From Luteimonas huabeiensis HB2 (GTDB lineage: Bacteria > Pseudomonadota > Gammaproteobacteria > Xanthomonadales > Xanthomonadaceae): 64,000 bases of DNA. Under the pieces are notes generated by a model that was given only the letters and a program-made list of their open reading frames with translations, did not search any database and had not been told where the DNA came from. Positions 45,177 to 55,172 of the stretch are shown piece after piece. Positions within the stretch are counted from its first letter, which is position 1. Each line of letters opens with the position of its first letter. A program made the translations under genes and the position numbers. The stretch is from positions 62,001 to 126,000 of the forward strand of contig NZ_JAAN01000024.1 of the NCBI RefSeq assembly GCF_000559025.1, read 5' to 3'.

Positions 45177-48100
45177 ATGAAACGCATGCTGATCAATGCG
45201 ACGCAGGCCGAAGAGCTGCGCGTCGCGATCGTGGACGGCCAGACGCTGTACGACATCGACATCGAGCAGCCGTCGCAGGAACAGAAGAAGTCCAACATCT
45301 ACAAGGGCCGCATCACCCGGCTCGAGCCGTCGCTGGAGGCGGCCTTCGTCGAATACGGCGCCGAACGCCACGGCTTCCTGCCGCTGAAGGAAATCTCCCG
45401 CGACTACTACCAGGCCGGGGTCGATCCCCGCAACGCCGGCATCCGCGAGCTGCTGCGCGAGGGCCAGGAGGTGGTGGTCCAGGTCGAGAAGGAGGAGCGC
45501 GGCAACAAGGGCGCGGCGCTGACCACCTTTATCTCGCTGGCCGGCCGCTACATGGTGCTGATGCCCAACTCGCCGACCGCCGGCGGCGTCTCGCGCCGCA
45601 TCGAGGGCGAGGACCGCGCCGCGCTCAAGGAGGCGATGGACAAGCTGAACATCCCCGACGACATGGGGGTGATCATCCGCACCGCCGGCGTCGGCCGCGA
45701 CGCCGAAGAGCTGCAGTGGGACCTCGACTACCTGCTCAGCATCTGGCGCGCGATCGCCGAAGCCGCGCTGAGCAAGCCGGCGCCGTTCCTGATCTACCAG
45801 GAGTCGCGGCTGATCACCCGCGCCCTGCGCGACTACATGCGCGCCGACATCGGCGAGATCCTGGTCGACACCCCGGAGATGTACGCCGAGGCGCTGGAGT
45901 TCGTCGAGCAGGTGATGCCGCACAACAAGCGCAAGCTCAAGCACTACACCGACGACACCCCGCTGTTCAACCGTTTCCAGATCGAGTCGCAGATCGAGAA
46001 CGCCTACGAGCGCACCATCCGCCTGCCCTCCGGCGGCGCGCTGGTGATCGACCAGACCGAGGCGCTGACCGCAGTGGACGTGAACTCCGCGCGCGCCACC
46101 CGCGGCGGCGACATCGAGGAAACCGCGTTCCACACCAACCTGGAAGCGGCCGACGAGGTCGCCCGCCAGCTGCGCCTGCGCGACCTCGGCGGCCTGGTGG
46201 TGATCGACTTCATCGACATGTCGTCGAACAAGCACCAGCGCGAGGTGGAGAACCGCCTGCAGAACGCGCTGAAGTACGACCGCGCCCGCGTGCAGCTGGG
46301 CCGGATCTCCAAGTTCGGCCTGCTGGAGATGAGCCGGCAGCGCCTGCGCGCCTCGCTCGGCGAGTCCAGCCAGATCGTGTGCCCGCGCTGCGAGGGCCAC
46401 GGCCGCATGCGCAGCGTCGAATCGCTGAGCCTGTCGATCATCCGCGTGGCCGAGGAGCACGCGATGAAGGACAACACCGGGCAGGTGCTGGTGCAGGCCC
46501 CGGTGGAGATCGCCAACTACCTGCTCAACGAGAAGCGCGGCGCGCTGGCCGAGATCGAGAAGCGGCACAAGGCGCCGATCGTGATCGTCGCCGACGAGCA
46601 GCTGCAGACCCCGCACTACGAGGTCACCCGCATCCGCGAGAACGAGCTCGGCGAGGAGACCAGCAAGCCCAGCTACCAGCGCGGCACCCCGCGCAAGCTG
46701 GCGACCATCGCGCTCAACAAGAACAACCTCAACATCCCGCCGCCGGCGGTCACCAACGTGCGTCCCGCGCAGCCCGCGCCGGTGCGCGAGCCGCGCGAGG
46801 AGCCGGCGCCCGCGCCGGCCGCGCCGACGCCGGCGCCAGCGCCCGCCCCGGCACCTTCGGCGCCCGCTGTCGTCGGCGTCGTCGGCTGGCTGAAGCGGTT
46901 GTTCGCAGCGCCGGCCGCCGACACGCCCGCGCGCCCGGCCTCGCCCGCCCCGGCGCAGTCGCGCGACGAACGCAACGGCGAACGCGATCGCCAGAACGGC
47001 CGCCGCGACCGCCGCCAGGGCCGCGACGCGCAGCGCCGCGACGAGCCGCGTCGCGGCGCCAAGCAGAACGGCCAGAACGGCTCCGGCGAGCGCGGCGGCC
47101 AGAACGGGCGCGAACAGCGCAACGGCCAACCGGACCGCGCGACCGCGCAGAAGGCGCCGTCGCAACCGGCAGCCGCGCAGGCGCAGGCCGGCCAGGCGCC
47201 CGCCGCACCGAAGCCGCCACGCGCGCCGAAGCCGCCGAAGAACGCCCGCAAGGCCGAAGGCGAGGATGCCCGCCGCGAGGCGCGAGAGGCGCAGGAGGAC
47301 ATCCGCCGCGACGAGACCGTCCCGGCCGGGACGGCCGTGGCCGTTGCCGCCGCCACGGCCGCGGTAGCCGGACAGGCCGCGACCGAGCCCAGCGCACGGA
47401 CCGAGGAGCGGACCGCGCCCGAGGTCGTCGCAGACGAAGCCGCGACCGGGACCGAAGCCCTCCGGCCCGACGGCGACGCCGCGCCCACCGACGAGACCGC
47501 CACGGCGGAAGGCGGCCGTCGCCGCCGTGGTCGTCGTGGCGGCCGTCGCCGCCGCCGCGGCGCCGGCGAAGCGGGTGCCGAGCAGGACAATGGCCTGGAC
47601 GCGCTCGACGACGAGGCCGGGCAGGACGGCCCCACGCAGGCCGTGGACGGCTCGCAGCCCGAGTTCGACTTCGACGATGTCCAGCCCGCCGATGCCCACG
47701 CCGCCGGACCGGCGCGGCCGTCCCGGCGCAGCGATGAGCCGCGCCGCGAAGCGCCGGCCGCGGTCGCCGCCAGCACGGCGACGGTCGCCGCGATCGAAGC
47801 CGGCGCCGGCGCGAAGACGGAGGCGCCGACCGCACCGGAACGTGCGCCGATCGAGGCGACGCAGGCACCGGCGACGCCTGCACCTGCACCCGCGCCTGCG
47901 CTTACACCGGCTCCCGCACCGGCACCGGCTCCGACGGCTGCCGTCGAAACCACACCGGCACTCGAGCCGGAGCCGGAGCCGGAGGCCGAGGCCAAGGCCG
48001 AGGCGCCGACGCTCCCCGAAGCGACGGCGGCCGCCGATGCGGATCGAGCGACGCAGAACACCGCGTCCGCCGAGACGGTCCAGCGCGCCGCCCCCGCGCC

Positions 48101-48332
48101 GGCCGACGCCGTCGCGGAGGCTGCGGACCGGCCGCAGGACACGCCCGCACGCCCGCATCCGGCACCGGAAACCGCGAATACCGGGACCGAGGCAGCGCCC
48201 GGCGCCGCACCGGTCGCCCCGGGCCTGTTCGACGCCATCGCGGCGCCTGCGGACGCGGACACCACGAACGCCAACGCGGACGCGACCGGCGCTGAAGAAG
48301 ACGAGGACCGCGCCGCCGGCAAGCAAGCCTGA
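45177..48332 (+). CDS. rne: Ribonuclease E
   Basis: A 1051-residue endoribonuclease that starts mRNA decay and matures tRNA and rRNA. The opening [20 protein letters not shown] and S1 domain (residues 35-120, [20 protein letters not shown]) are typical. The catalytic DNase I-like domain has [19 protein letters not shown] and DFIDM. The Zn-link is Cys402/Cys405 in CPRCEGHGR. From residue 510 on the C-terminal scaffold is low complexity: Ala/Pro tracts, [20 protein letters not shown], an Arg-rich block [16 protein letters not shown] near residue 780, and a long acidic and Ala-rich tail. Start ATG 45177 follows GAGGAA. Confidence 0.96.
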   Translation: MKRMLINATQAEELRVAIVDGQTLYDIDIEQPSQEQKKSNIYKGRITRLEPSLEAAFVEYGAERHGFLPLKEISRDYYQAGVDPRNAGIRELLREGQEVVVQVEKEERGNKGAALTTFISLAGRYMVLMPNSPTAGGVSRRIEGEDRAALKEAMDKLNIPDDMGVIIRTAGVGRDAEELQWDLDYLLSIWRAIAEAALSKPAPFLIYQESRLITRALRDYMRADIGEILVDTPEMYAEALEFVEQVMPHNKRKLKHYTDDTPLFNRFQIESQIENAYERTIRLPSGGALVIDQTEALTAVDVNSARATRGGDIEETAFHTNLEAADEVARQLRLRDLGGLVVIDFIDMSSNKHQREVENRLQNALKYDRARVQLGRISKFGLLEMSRQRLRASLGESSQIVCPRCEGHGRMRSVESLSLSIIRVAEEHAMKDNTGQVLVQAPVEIANYLLNEKRGALAEIEKRHKAPIVIVADEQLQTPHYEVTRIRENELGEETSKPSYQRGTPRKLATIALNKNNLNIPPPAVTNVRPAQPAPVREPREEPAPAPAAPTPAPAPAPAPSAPAVVGVVGWLKRLFAAPAADTPARPASPAPAQSRDERNGERDRQNGRRDRRQGRDAQRRDEPRRGAKQNGQNGSGERGGQNGREQRNGQPDRATAQKAPSQPAAAQAQAGQAPAAPKPPRAPKPPKNARKAEGEDARREAREAQEDIRRDETVPAGTAVAVAAATAAVAGQAATEPSARTEERTAPEVVADEAATGTEALRPDGDAAPTDETATAEGGRRRRGRRGGRRRRRGAGEAGAEQDNGLDALDDEAGQDGPTQAVDGSQPEFDFDDVQPADAHAAGPARPSRRSDEPRREAPAAVAASTATVAAIEAGAGAKTEAPTAPERAPIEATQAPATPAPAPAPALTPAPAPAPAPTAAVETTPALEPEPEPEAEAKAEAPTLPEATAAADADRATQNTASAETVQRAAPAPADAVAEAADRPQDTPARPHPAPETANTGTEAAPGAAPVAPGLFDAIAAPADADTTNANADATGAEEDEDRAAGKQA

Positions 48333-48359
48333 CCGGCCCGCACCTCGGCATCGCAAGCA

Positions 48360-48381
48360 CGGGCGGCCTTCGGGCCGCCCG
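48360..48381 (+). terminator. Rho-independent terminator after rne
   Basis: CGGGCGGCC and GGCCGCCCG form a 9-bp perfect stem closed by the stable TTCG tetraloop, 28 nt after the rne stop, followed by TTGCGTTT. Confidence 0.8.
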
Positions 48382-48462
48382 TTGCGTTTGCGGCGGCGGC
48401 ATGAAGCGGCCCCGCGTTCCCTTGCGCGAAACGCGAAGCGCGGATCGCCGCGCGAGGCGGAG

Positions 48463-49110
48463 CTACAGCGCGTGGGACGGGTCGGCGAGTCCGTACTGCG
48501 CGGCCAGTCGCGCCAGCGCGATGGTGTCCTGCACGCGCAACTTGGCGAACAATCGCGTCTTGTGGGTGTTGACGGTCTTCGCGCTCAGGCTGAGCCGCTT
48601 GGCGATCTGCTCCTGGCGCAGGCCCTGGATCAGCAGCATGGCGATCTCCAGTTCGCGCGCGGACAGCTGGTCGAACGGGCTGTCGTCGCCGGCCAGTCCC
48701 GACAGCGCCATGTTCTGCGCGATGCTGGTCGCCAGGTAGCGGCGGCCCGCGGCCACCACGCGCACCGCGCGGACCAGCTCGCTGGCGTCCCCAGCCTTGC
48801 CGACGTAGCCGGACGCGCCCGCCTCGATCAGGCGCTTGGGCATCGGCCCGTCTTCCAGCACCGACACCACGATGACGCGCGGGCCGTACTTGCCGCGCAC
48901 GATGCGTTCGGTCACCTCGAGACCGCTCAGTCCCGGCAGGTGCAGGTCGCACAGCACGACGTCCGGGGCGAGCCTGCGGATCTCCGGAAGCGCGGCCTCG
49001 CCGCTGTCCGCCTCGCCCACGACCTCGATGTCGCCCTCGTTGGCCAGGATCATGCGCAGCCCCGTGCGGACCAGCGCATGGTCGTCGACCATGAACACCC
49101 GAATGGTCAT
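48463..49110 (-). CDS. Response regulator of the GacA/UvrY (LuxR/FixJ) type
   Basis: A 215-residue regulator. The receiver domain (residues 3-120) has Asp9-Asp10, the phospho-acceptor Asp in DVVLCDLHLPG and Lys in GYVGKAGDASE. The LuxR-type helix-turn-helix (residues 150-205) reads FDQLSARELEIAMLLIQGLR, then SAKTVNTHKTRLFAKLRVQD. The linker SPFDQLSARELEIAM closely resembles GacA/UvrY, regulators that in other gammaproteobacteria switch on small RNAs of the Csr/Rsm system. The matching BarA/GacS sensor is not in the window. Start ATG 49110 with AGAGGAGAGG upstream. Confidence 0.88.
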   Translation of the reverse strand: MTIRVFMVDDHALVRTGLRMILANEGDIEVVGEADSGEAALPEIRRLAPDVVLCDLHLPGLSGLEVTERIVRGKYGPRVIVVSVLEDGPMPKRLIEAGASGYVGKAGDASELVRAVRVVAAGRRYLATSIAQNMALSGLAGDDSPFDQLSARELEIAMLLIQGLRQEQIAKRLSLSAKTVNTHKTRLFAKLRVQDTIALARLAAQYGLADPSHAL

Positions 49111-49226
49111 CCTTGCCCTCTCCTCTCCCGTACGGCGTCGCTCTCCCCTGCGCACGAGGCTAGCCGGCGCGCGCTGGGTCCGCAAGGATGCCGCCGCATG
49201 CGAGGGCGTCGGAGCCGTCTCGGCCG

Positions 49227-50261
49227 CTACGGCGCGTGCGCGCCGATGTCGCGCACGATGCGCGCGAGCAGGTCGTGGAGCGCGGCGCGGTGCCCGCTGC
49301 TGGCCGATGGCAGGCGCTCGTCGGAGGTCATCGCCACGGTGAGCCCGAGCGCCGGCACCACGTAGAGCATCTGCCCGCCGTAGCCCCAGGCGTAGCGCAC
49401 GTCCTGCCCGCCGATGCGGCGCGCGAACCAGCCGTAGCCATAGCCGTCGCCGTTGAAGACCGAGCGCGTGCGCGGGCGCCAGGAAGCCTCCACCCACGCC
49501 ACCGGCAGCACCTGCGCCCCCGAGCGCGCGCGCCCGCCTTTCCGGTACAGCTCGCCGAAGGCCAGCAGCGAGCACGGCGTCATCGCCATCTGGTTGCCGC
49601 CGAAATGGATGCCCTGCGGGTCGCGGTCCCAGGACGCGATCGCGAAGCCTTCCTGCGCGCCGAGCCAGTCGCGCGCCAGCGCCAGGGTCGAGCGCCCGCT
49701 TTCTCGCGCGAGGATCGCCGACAGCAGATGCGTGGAACCGGTGGAGTACAGCATGCCGCCGCCGGGCTCGTCGACGAACGGCTGCGCCAGCGCGGCACGG
49801 ACCCAGTCGCGGCTGGCCACCCAGCGTCCGTAGCCCGGGCCGGAAGTCCGCGCCAGACCGGCCTGCATCGACAGCAGGTGGCCGATGGTGATCCGCGCCA
49901 TGCGCGGGTCGGGTTCGGCCGGCAGCTTGTCGGCCAGCAACGGCGCGATCGGCTGATCGACGCCCTCGAGCACGCCGCGCGCGATCGCGATGCCCACCAG
50001 CGCCGACACCACCGCCTTCGAGGCGGACTTGATGTTGGCCGGCGCGTCGGTGCGGTAACCGCGGTAGCCCCGCTCGACCAGCACGCGCCCGTCGTGGGCG
50101 ACGATCAGGGTCCGCAGCGGCGCGATGCTCGCCGCCTCCTCGGCCGTGCGCGACAGCGCCGCCCGCACGTCCGCGTCCGCAGCCCGGACCGGCGTCCAGG
50201 CGCAGACGCAGGCGAGCAGGTACAGCACGGCAGGCAGGCGGAACCGGGGAGTCGACGGCAT
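49227..50261 (-). CDS. Secreted serine hydrolase, beta-lactamase (class C-like) family
   Basis: A 344-residue exported protein. The signal peptide (MPSTPRFRLPAVLYLLACVC, cleavage near VRA-ADA) precedes a beta-lactamase/D-Ala-D-Ala carboxypeptidase fold. The S-x-x-K catalytic motif is SASK at residues 79-82, and Y-S-T in MLYSTGSTHLL is the second motif. The third region is GYGYGWF...WGYGGQMLYV. Such proteins (PF00144) act as esterases, peptidases or amidases more often than as true beta-lactamases. The gene is divergent from the histidine kinase gene by 109 bp and lies downstream of the regulator gene on the same strand. Confidence 0.87.
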   Translation of the reverse strand: MPSTPRFRLPAVLYLLACVCAWTPVRAADADVRAALSRTAEEAASIAPLRTLIVAHDGRVLVERGYRGYRTDAPANIKSASKAVVSALVGIAIARGVLEGVDQPIAPLLADKLPAEPDPRMARITIGHLLSMQAGLARTSGPGYGRWVASRDWVRAALAQPFVDEPGGGMLYSTGSTHLLSAILARESGRSTLALARDWLGAQEGFAIASWDRDPQGIHFGGNQMAMTPCSLLAFGELYRKGGRARSGAQVLPVAWVEASWRPRTRSVFNGDGYGYGWFARRIGGQDVRYAWGYGGQMLYVVPALGLTVAMTSDERLPSASSGHRAALHDLLARIVRDIGAHAP

Positions 50262-50332
50262 GCCGGGCAGTGTCGCCGATCGCCGCCTTCGCGGCCGGTG
50301 AACGCCACGGCGCAGCCGCCGCGCGGAGCGGT

Positions 50333-50338
50333 TACTCT
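50333..50338 (+). promoter_or_regulatory. Candidate -10 hexamer of the GAF-histidine kinase gene
   Basis: TACTCT lies 33 bp before the ATG at 50371, and GGGAGGGA is a good ribosome binding site between them. No -35 is clear. Confidence 0.3.
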
Positions 50339-50370
50339 GCACGCAGGATTCCCATGGGGAGGGACCGCCC

Positions 50371-51579
50371 ATGACCACGACCGACCAGGACGAGCTGCGC
50401 GACATCCAGGCCGTCGCCCGCATCGACGCGGTGCCGACGATCCTGGAGATCGTCGCCCGCACCACCGGCATGCGCGTGGCCGCGGTGGCCCGCGTCACCG
50501 ACCGCACCTGGACCGCCTGCCAGGTGCTCGACCGCCTGGGGTTCGGCCTGCAGCCCGGCGGGCACCTGCAACTGGAATGGACCTTCTGCAACGAGATCCG
50601 CCAGCACGGACAGACCATCGCCTTCGGCCACGCCTCCCGGCACCCGGTCTAGGCCGGCCACCCCATCCCCGCCCGCTACGGCTTCGAGGCCTACATCTCC
50701 GTCCCGATCCGGCGCCCGGACGGCCGCTTCTTCGGCACCCTGTGCGCGCTCGACCCGAGACCGCTGGAGATCGATCCCACCATCCTGCGCAACATGGAAC
50801 TGCTCGCCCAGCTGATCGGCCTGCAGCTCGAGAGCGAAGACAGGCTGCAGCGCGCGGGGACGGCGCTGGCCGAATCCGAGCGCATCGCGCGGCTGCGCGA
50901 GGAGTTCATCGCCGTACTCGGCCACGACCTGCGCAGCCCCCTGCAGGCCATCGTCACCAGCGCCGAGCTGCTGGGCCACTACGGGCTGGGGCCGCGCCAG
51001 CAGCAACTGGCCGAGCTGATCCTGCGCAGCGCCACGCGGATGGAGGAAATGGTGCGCGCCACCCTCGACTTCGCCCGCGGCCGGCTGGGCGGCGGCATCG
51101 CGCTCGACCTGTCCCAGCACGACCGCCTGGAGGCGCTGCTGGAGCAGGTGGTCGAAGAGGCCGGCGCATCGTATCCCGAGCGCCGCATCGAAACCCGGAT
51201 CGAACTCGGCGCGCCGGTGGTCTGCGATCCCTACCGGCTCTCCCAGTTGCTCAGCAACCTCGTCGCCAACGCACTGTGCCACGGCGATCCGGACGCACCG
51301 GTGCGCATCGAGGCCGACCGCCACGACGGCGTCCTGCGCCTGTCCGTGCACAACGGCGGCGCGATCCCCGCCGACCGCATTCCCGACCTGTTCCAGCCCT
51401 TCACCCGCCGCGACGACGACGCCCGTCCCGGACTCGGCCTGGGCCTCTACATCGCCGCCGAAATCGCCCGCGCCCATGGCGGCACGCTCGAGGTCGACTC
51501 CGCACCCGAGCGCGGCACCCGCTTCACCTTCCGCCTGCCGCCGATCGCCGCGCCATCGCCGGCGGCAGACACAGGCTGA
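50371..51579 (+). pseudogene. GAF-domain histidine kinase interrupted by an in-frame TAG
   Basis: The plus-strand frame from ATG 50371 encodes a GAF domain start (AVARIDAVPTILEIVARTTG), then meets TAG at 50650-50652 (codon 94). The same frame continues with AGHPIPARYGFEAYISVPIR, completing the GAF fold, then the HisKA helix with its phospho-His near codon 185 (VLGHDLRSPLQAIVTSAELL) and the HATPase domain (LLSNLVANALCHGD; RPGLGLGLYIAAEIARAHGG) to 51579. Removing one stop codon would give a complete 402-residue kinase, so the change is a single nonsense mutation, a sequencing error or a readthrough site. Internal restart at ATG 50794 would still give the kinase core without GAF. Confidence 0.85.
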
Positions 51580-51582
51580 ACC

Positions 51583-53364
51583 TCAACCCGCCTCCGGCCG
51601 CCCCTTGCGTGCGATCAGGGGTTCGGGGCGCGGCGCCACCAGCAGTTGGTCGGCGCCGGCGAACAGGCCGCCCTGGCTCTGCGCATCCAGCCGCTCGCAG
51701 TCGCGGCGGCGGATGTCGGCGGTGACCTCGTCCACGTCCAGCGCGGTCATGCCCAGCGCGCGCAGGCCGGCGCCGCCCAGGGCCAGCGCGGATTCGAAGG
51801 TCTCACGGATCTGGTAGTCCACGCCGGCCTTGCGCAGCCGGATGGCGTGGCCGCGGTCGTAGGCGCGCGCCAGCAGCCGCGCCGCCGGAAAGTGCGCCTT
51901 GACCAGCTCGACGATGCGATCCGCGGCCGCGCGCTGGTCCACGCAGACCATCACCACGTCGGCCGTGTCCGCGCCCGAGCGCCGCAGCACGTCCAGCCGC
52001 GTGCCGTCGCCGTAGTACACCTTGAAACCGAACTTCTCCGCCTCGCGGATCCGGTCGGGATCGTTGTCGATCAGTGCGACTTCGACGCCCTGCGCCAGCA
52101 GCAGTTGCGAGGCGACCTGGCCGAAGCGGCCGAAGCCGACCAGCAGCACGCGGCCGCGGAGATCCTCGGCCGCCTCGACGCCGTCCAGCGAGGCCGCGCC
52201 GTCGCGCAGCCAGCGGTCGGCCGCGAGCAGGATCAGCGGGGTCATCGCCATCGACAGGATGACCACGCTGGAGAAGACCGCGTTGTCCGCCGCGGTGAGC
52301 AGGCCGCCGCCCTGCGCCGCGGCGTACAGCACGAATGCGAATTCCCCGCCCTGGGCGAACAGCGCCACCCGCCGCAGCGCCTGCGGGCGGTTCGAGCCGA
52401 ACGCGCGCGCCACGACGTAGATGCCGAGCGCCTTCGCGGCGACGAAGGCTGCGAGCAACCCGAGCACCAGCCGCCATTGGGCCGCGACCACCGACAAGTC
52501 CAGCGACATGCCCACGGCCAGGAAGAACAGGCCCATCAGCAGGCCCTTGAACGGCTCGACGTCGGCTTCGATCTGGTGCCGGTAGCCCGAGCCCGAAAGC
52601 ATCACCCCGGCCAGGAAGGCGCCCATCGCCATCGATAGCCCGGCGACTTCCATCAGCAGCGCCGAGCCCAGCACCACCAGCAGCGCGCCGGCGGTCAGCA
52701 CCTCGGTGGCGCGGGTGCGCGCCAGCACGGCGAAGAACGGATCCAGCAGCCAGCGCCCGGCCGCGATCACCAGCGCCACCGCGCCCAGCGCAACGGCCAC
52801 CGCGACGGGATCGACGCCGCCCCCGTTGCCCGATCGCGCCGCGGCGATGAAGGCCACCACCGCCAGCAGCGGCACGATCGCCAGGTCCTCCAGCAGCAGG
52901 ATCGACACCGCCTGCTGGCCCTGCGCGCTGGCCGCCTCGCCCCGCTCCCGCAGCACCGAGACCACCACCGCGGTCGAGGACAGCACGAAACCGGAGCCGG
53001 CGATGAAGGCGTGCACCGGCGGCAGCCCGGCCAGCACGCCCGCGCCGGTCAGCAGCGCGATGCAGCTCGCGACCTGCGCCAGGCCCAGCCCGAAGATCTC
53101 CCGGCGCAGCGCCCACAGCTTCTGCGGGCGCATCTCCAGCCCGATCAGGAACAGGAACATCACCACGCCGAGCTCGGAGACGTGCAGGATCGTCGCGGGC
53201 TCGGTGAAGACGCCGAGCACCGACGGCCCCACCAGCAGGCCGCCGGTGAAGTAGCCCAGCACCGAACCCAGCCCCAGCCGGCGGAACAACGGCACCGCCA
53301 CCACCGCCGAGCCGAGCAGGACCACGACCGGGCCGACCGCTTCGACGATTCCCGCCTCGGCCAT
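51583..53364 (-). CDS. Monovalent cation:proton antiporter of the KefB/KefC (CPA2) family
   Basis: A 593-residue inner-membrane protein. About twelve transmembrane segments (residues 5-380, with GSAVVAVPLFRRLGLGSVLGY and GLEMRPQKLWALRREIFGLG) form the CPA2 exchanger. A RCK/TrkA-N domain follows: LRGRVLLVGFGRFGQVASQLL, then LIDNDPDRIREAEKFGFKVY, a nucleotide-binding Rossmann fold. The pore motif with QGGEFAFVLY is intact. It resembles KefB/KefC, which release potassium when glutathione adducts bind, but no KefF/KefG ancillary gene is adjacent. Start ATG 53364 preceded by AGGAGA. Confidence 0.92.
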   Translation of the reverse strand: MAEAGIVEAVGPVVVLLGSAVVAVPLFRRLGLGSVLGYFTGGLLVGPSVLGVFTEPATILHVSELGVVMFLFLIGLEMRPQKLWALRREIFGLGLAQVASCIALLTGAGVLAGLPPVHAFIAGSGFVLSSTAVVVSVLRERGEAASAQGQQAVSILLLEDLAIVPLLAVVAFIAAARSGNGGGVDPVAVAVALGAVALVIAAGRWLLDPFFAVLARTRATEVLTAGALLVVLGSALLMEVAGLSMAMGAFLAGVMLSGSGYRHQIEADVEPFKGLLMGLFFLAVGMSLDLSVVAAQWRLVLGLLAAFVAAKALGIYVVARAFGSNRPQALRRVALFAQGGEFAFVLYAAAQGGGLLTAADNAVFSSVVILSMAMTPLILLAADRWLRDGAASLDGVEAAEDLRGRVLLVGFGRFGQVASQLLLAQGVEVALIDNDPDRIREAEKFGFKVYYGDGTRLDVLRRSGADTADVVMVCVDQRAAADRIVELVKAHFPAARLLARAYDRGHAIRLRKAGVDYQIRETFESALALGGAGLRALGMTALDVDEVTADIRRRDCERLDAQSQGGLFAGADQLLVAPRPEPLIARKGRPEAG

Positions 53365-53744
53365 CGCGATTCTCCTGATACGTCGGGCGTTCCGGGGACA
53401 CCGGAGCGCGAAATGGCGGCCCCGCTCCGATCGCCGCGCTCGCGGCGAGGCCATCGGCCGAGGTCCAGGGATGCCGCGATCATACGGGACCGTTCGCGTC
53501 CCTCGCGGCAAACGTGCGCGGGCTCGCGCGACGAGGCGAGCGCCGCAGCCGCTGCTGCGGTGTAAGCTCCCACGGCGAGCGGACGATCGGACGAGCAGGT
53601 CCGCGTGCGCGCCGGGGAATATGGGCGGCCTGCGGGCCGCACGCCTTCGCTGCAGGCGCCGCGGGACGAGCCCGTCGCCTCGACGTTTCCGCCGCCCACG
53701 CCCGGCGCACGGGCCCCACTGCAGGCCCGGAGGGACGAGACGCG
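53365..53744. other. 380-bp gap between the antiporter and sensor kinase genes
   Basis: The gap between two divergent genes holds no recognisable gene. The frame upstream of the kinase start is open to 53514 but has no family match and no ribosome binding site. TAAGCT (53564-53569) may be a weak -10 for the kinase gene. The left part contains several short CGCGAG palindromes. Confidence 0.4.
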
Positions 53745-55142
53745 ATGCCCGACACCCAAGCGCCGGCGGCCGCCGGGTGCGACACGCGATGGCTCGCGCG
53801 CGCCTGGCGCGCGCCCAGGCGATGGCTGGCCGCGGCCCCCGTGGCCGATCCCGTGGACCGGCGCAACGCGCCGATGATGCAAGTGGTCCTGGCGCTGCTG
53901 GCGCTGTCCCCGCCGCTGCTGTGGACCTATCGCCTGCTGGCCGTCCCGATGCCGCTGCAACCAGGCGAGTACGCCGCCCTCGCCAGCGGCCTGCTGCTGG
54001 CCGTGCTCGCCGCGACCGGCTGGTGGCTGATCCGGCGCGGCCGCTTCCGCTTGCCGGTCGGGCTGCTGCTCGGCGCGGTCGCCCTGGCGCTGATGCTGTC
54101 CAACGCCAGCGGCGGCATGAGCGGTGGCCAGCACGAGTTGCCGCTGCTGGCCGTCTGGCTGGTCATGGCCGGGCTGCTGCTCGGCCGCCGCGCCCTGTGG
54201 ATGCTGTACGCCTGGATGGTGCTGGCCTTCGCGGTGGGCACCTGGGTGGATGTCGCACGCGGACACGCGCGCTTCGCCTCGGCCGACCTGATCGTGGGCG
54301 GCATCGTCCAGGCGCTGATCTTCCTGTTCGTCGCGGTGGTGATCGACCGCAGCGTCTCGGCGTTGCGCGAGAGCCTGCAGCTGGCCAACGAACGCGGCGA
54401 CGCGCTGGCCGCGAGCAACCGCCGCCTGCAGGACGAGGCGCACCGGCGCGAGGCGCTGCAGGAGCAACTGGTCCACGCGCAGAAGGTGGAAGCCGTCGGC
54501 CGCCTCGCCGCGGGTCTGGCGCACGATTTCAACCACCTGCTGACCCTGGTCCACGGCCACGCCCAGCGCGGCCGCCGGCTGGCCGACGACCCGCGCGTGG
54601 CCGAGGCCTTCGACGGCGTGGAGTCCGCCACGCGGCGCGCCCACGCGGTCAGCCGCAAGCTGCTCGCCTTCAGCCGGATGGAGGACGCCAGTATGACGGT
54701 GTTCGATGCCGGCGAGGTGCTGGCCAGCATGGAACCGATGCTGCGACAGTTGTTCGGGCCGCAGGTGCGCCTGGAGATCGAAGCGCCGGCGGCCCCCGTG
54801 CCGGTGCATTTCGATCGCGGCCAGCTCGAACTGATCCTGCTCAACATCGCCGCCAACGCCGCCCAGGCCATGCCCGACGGCGGCCGCTTCGGCGCGCGGC
54901 TCTCGGCCGACGCGCACGACGCGCGACTGTCGCTGACCGACACCGGTACCGGCATGCCGCCCGAGGTCCAGGCGCGGATCTTCGAACCCTTCTTCACCAC
55001 CCGTCCCGCGGGCCAGGGCACCGGCCTGGGCCTGGCGGTCGCCCGCGACCTGATCGCCGAGGCCGGCGGCAGCATCGACGTGGACAGCGCCCCCGGCGCC
55101 GGGACCACGTTGCATGTACGGCTGCCGCTGGCCGCCGCATAG
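53745..55142 (+). CDS. Membrane sensor histidine kinase
   Basis: A 465-residue kinase. Residues 45-200 contain about five or six hydrophobic segments (MMQVVLALLALSPPLLWTYR, ALASGLLLAVLAATGWWLIR, LLLGAVALALMLSNASGG, LIVGGIVQALIFLFVAVVID). A coiled coil follows (LRESLQLANERGDALAASNR). The HisKA helix has GRLAAGLAHDFNHLLTLVHG with the phospho-His, and HATPase motifs are LILLNIAANAAQAMPDGG and GQGTGLGLAVARDLIAEAGG. The HDFN box indicates the hybrid-type HisKA family, although no receiver domain is attached. Partner regulator unknown. Start ATG 53745 is chosen for the GGAGGGAC ribosome binding site. Confidence 0.88.
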   Translation: MPDTQAPAAAGCDTRWLARAWRAPRRWLAAAPVADPVDRRNAPMMQVVLALLALSPPLLWTYRLLAVPMPLQPGEYAALASGLLLAVLAATGWWLIRRGRFRLPVGLLLGAVALALMLSNASGGMSGGQHELPLLAVWLVMAGLLLGRRALWMLYAWMVLAFAVGTWVDVARGHARFASADLIVGGIVQALIFLFVAVVIDRSVSALRESLQLANERGDALAASNRRLQDEAHRREALQEQLVHAQKVEAVGRLAAGLAHDFNHLLTLVHGHAQRGRRLADDPRVAEAFDGVESATRRAHAVSRKLLAFSRMEDASMTVFDAGEVLASMEPMLRQLFGPQVRLEIEAPAAPVPVHFDRGQLELILLNIAANAAQAMPDGGRFGARLSADAHDARLSLTDTGTGMPPEVQARIFEPFFTTRPAGQGTGLGLAVARDLIAEAGGSIDVDSAPGAGTTLHVRLPLAAA

Positions 55143-55172
55143 CCGCCGCGCCGCCGGGCTGCCGGCACGGGT

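Noticed and set aside
46673..48952. Long open frames opposite the 3' half of rne (759 and 1157 codons)
   Set aside because: They mirror the low-complexity Ala/Pro/Arg coding of rne; composition is Ser/Arg/Ala only and no motif is present.
49227..50261. Calling the serine hydrolase an AmpC beta-lactamase
   Set aside because: It has S-x-x-K and Y-S-T motifs but no clear KTG motif and no ampR neighbour; most relatives are esterases or peptidases.
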